This document shows positions 63,037-64,000 of a stretch of 64,000 nucleotides of DNA, one piece after another (position 1 is the stretch's first letter; every line of letters starts with the position of its first letter). The notes below the pieces were generated by a model that had not been told where the DNA came from, did no database searches, and saw nothing but the letters and a program-made list of their open reading frames with translations. Position numbers and translations under genes: made by a program. This stretch comes from Metopolophium dirhodum. Its lineage: Eukaryota; Arthropoda; Insecta; Hemiptera; Aphididae. The stretch lies in contig NC_083562.1 in the NCBI RefSeq assembly GCF_019925205.1, forward strand, positions 3,100,001 through 3,164,000, given 5' to 3'.

Positions 63037-63164
63037 TTTGACTGTCTGGGACGTTGGAGATTTCTCGAACGATGATCTAACTCGAAATGCGCTGAATACG
63101 CCAGTGAAATATGTCCCCGAGATGGCCCTCATGTTTGATAATTATTATATTTTTAAAATTGTAA

Positions 63165-63170
63165 AATAAA
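63165..63170 (+). terminator. AATAAA polyadenylation signal of the ankyrin-like gene
   Basis: The first AATAAA after the stop codon, 129 bp downstream, followed by a T-rich stretch. It is the expected place for 3' processing of a single-exon transcript. Confidence 0.6.
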
Positions 63171-63912
63171 TTGTTTTTTAAATGTATTTACTTATTATTA
63201 TCTTTGATAGTTTGACGCATATGGGTACCTACATTTTAACCAGATCACACTGTATCGAATCTATGAAAAAAATACTTGCGTGTGTCAGTACACACAAGTA
63301 CACAACGTAATTGAATTTACTTAAATTAATAGGTAGGTACCTCGTACCTTGTACCTACTATCTATTTAACTTTGGTTGGAATTAAAATAATAAAATCGTA
63401 CTTGACTGGATGGATGTCGGTTAATGGTAAATTTCAATAACAGATGATAATCTATTTTTAAAAATAATAAGTTACAGGGTCTTCAAGAAACGTAATTAAA
63501 TTTAAATATAGGCATGTATTTACTATTATGAATTTAAAATGTTTATTTAATTATTTTTCACTTAAAATATAGACTACTCTAATTCCGACAATGAGTCGCA
63601 ACGATTAACTCGTTTTGTATTCCGATAAAAAATTCTAATATTTCACAGTATGTACGGGGGATTTGTAAAGCCATATGGCATATTTTCTTAATTGACGTCA
63701 GTTTAAATGCAATGATAGCAATATTGTTATATTATCATTAATTAAAGTGATTAATTTCAATTTGCTTACATTTTCTAAAACTAGAAATCAGAAAAAATAG
63801 TTAGTTGTTATATACAACTATAAGCTGAGTAACTAAGTAGTAGGCAGGTAACTATATAATAAAATATTTTTATGAAAGTATTAATATGAAACTAATTATT
63901 TTATAGTCTAAC
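63171..63912. other. Downstream intergenic DNA, no gene seen
   Basis: A+T-rich, with TAGGTACCT-type words and no supported frame. Confidence 0.45.
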
Positions 63913-64000
63913 CAGTGGTGGATCCAGAGGGGTAGTGCAGGAGGCGCACGCCACCTCCTCTGCCCTATTTTGGTTGAAAAAAATTTTTATATAAAAAAAT
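63913..64000. mobile_element. hAT-like terminus, cut by the window end
   Basis: CAGTGGTGGATCCAGAGGGG, followed by a GGAGGCGCACGCCACCTCC hairpin, is a typical hAT/MITE left end. The other end lies outside the window. Confidence 0.55.

Overview
The window reads as nuclear DNA of an insect, most likely an aphid. It is strongly A+T-rich, full of TAATATTATAATA-like stretches and TAGGTACCTA-type words that I associate with aphid genomes, and it carries an Osiris-family gene (an insect-only family), introns and many small DNA transposons. There are few genes: three protein-coding loci can be supported, and the rest is intergenic or intronic DNA with transposon relics.

Layout. Bases 1-33 kb are gene-poor. 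They hold a SINE/LINE tail (8 kb), short MITEs (4.7 and 8.7 kb), a frameshifted PIF1-type helicase end beside a near-perfect 156-bp-arm hairpin (10.6-11.7 kb), an orphan CpG-rich patch (13-13.8 kb), foldback elements (16, 26 and 31-32 kb), a TA-flanked MITE (21 kb), a degenerate hAT (22 kb), a 0.46-kb tandem duplication (24.4-25.3 kb) and an internally deleted hAT element with perfect TIRs and an 8-bp target duplication (27.1-28.8 kb). From 33.2 to 44.7 kb lies a two-exon Osiris gene with a CpG-rich 5' region and a 10.3-kb intron; the intron carries foldback elements and a ~345-bp tandem repeat. From 49 to 56.3 kb is a transposon graveyard: an 8-bp-TSD MITE, a TTAA-flanked element, a Copia-type gag/protease relic, an integrase relic interrupted by a FLYWCH-bearing MULE-like element, and a decayed ZMYM1/DUF4371-type hAT transposase gene. 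From 56.8 to 57.5 kb is an intronless open frame for a 200-aa protein of unknown family with an internal duplication. A further deleted hAT lies at 58.1-58.8 kb.

The most striking locus is at 60.2-63.0 kb: an intronless, G+C-rich gene for a 956-aa protein made of thirty 27-residue ankyrin-like repeats with three cysteines each. Sub-blocks of the repeat array are nearly identical in DNA, which indicates recent turnover by unequal exchange or gene conversion. The repeat type resembles what I remember from algae, oomycetes and other protists, so horizontal transfer is worth testing.

The genes do not form a pathway. The Osiris protein is probably cuticle or endosome associated, the ankyrin-like protein is probably an intracellular binding scaffold, and the 200-aa protein is unassigned.
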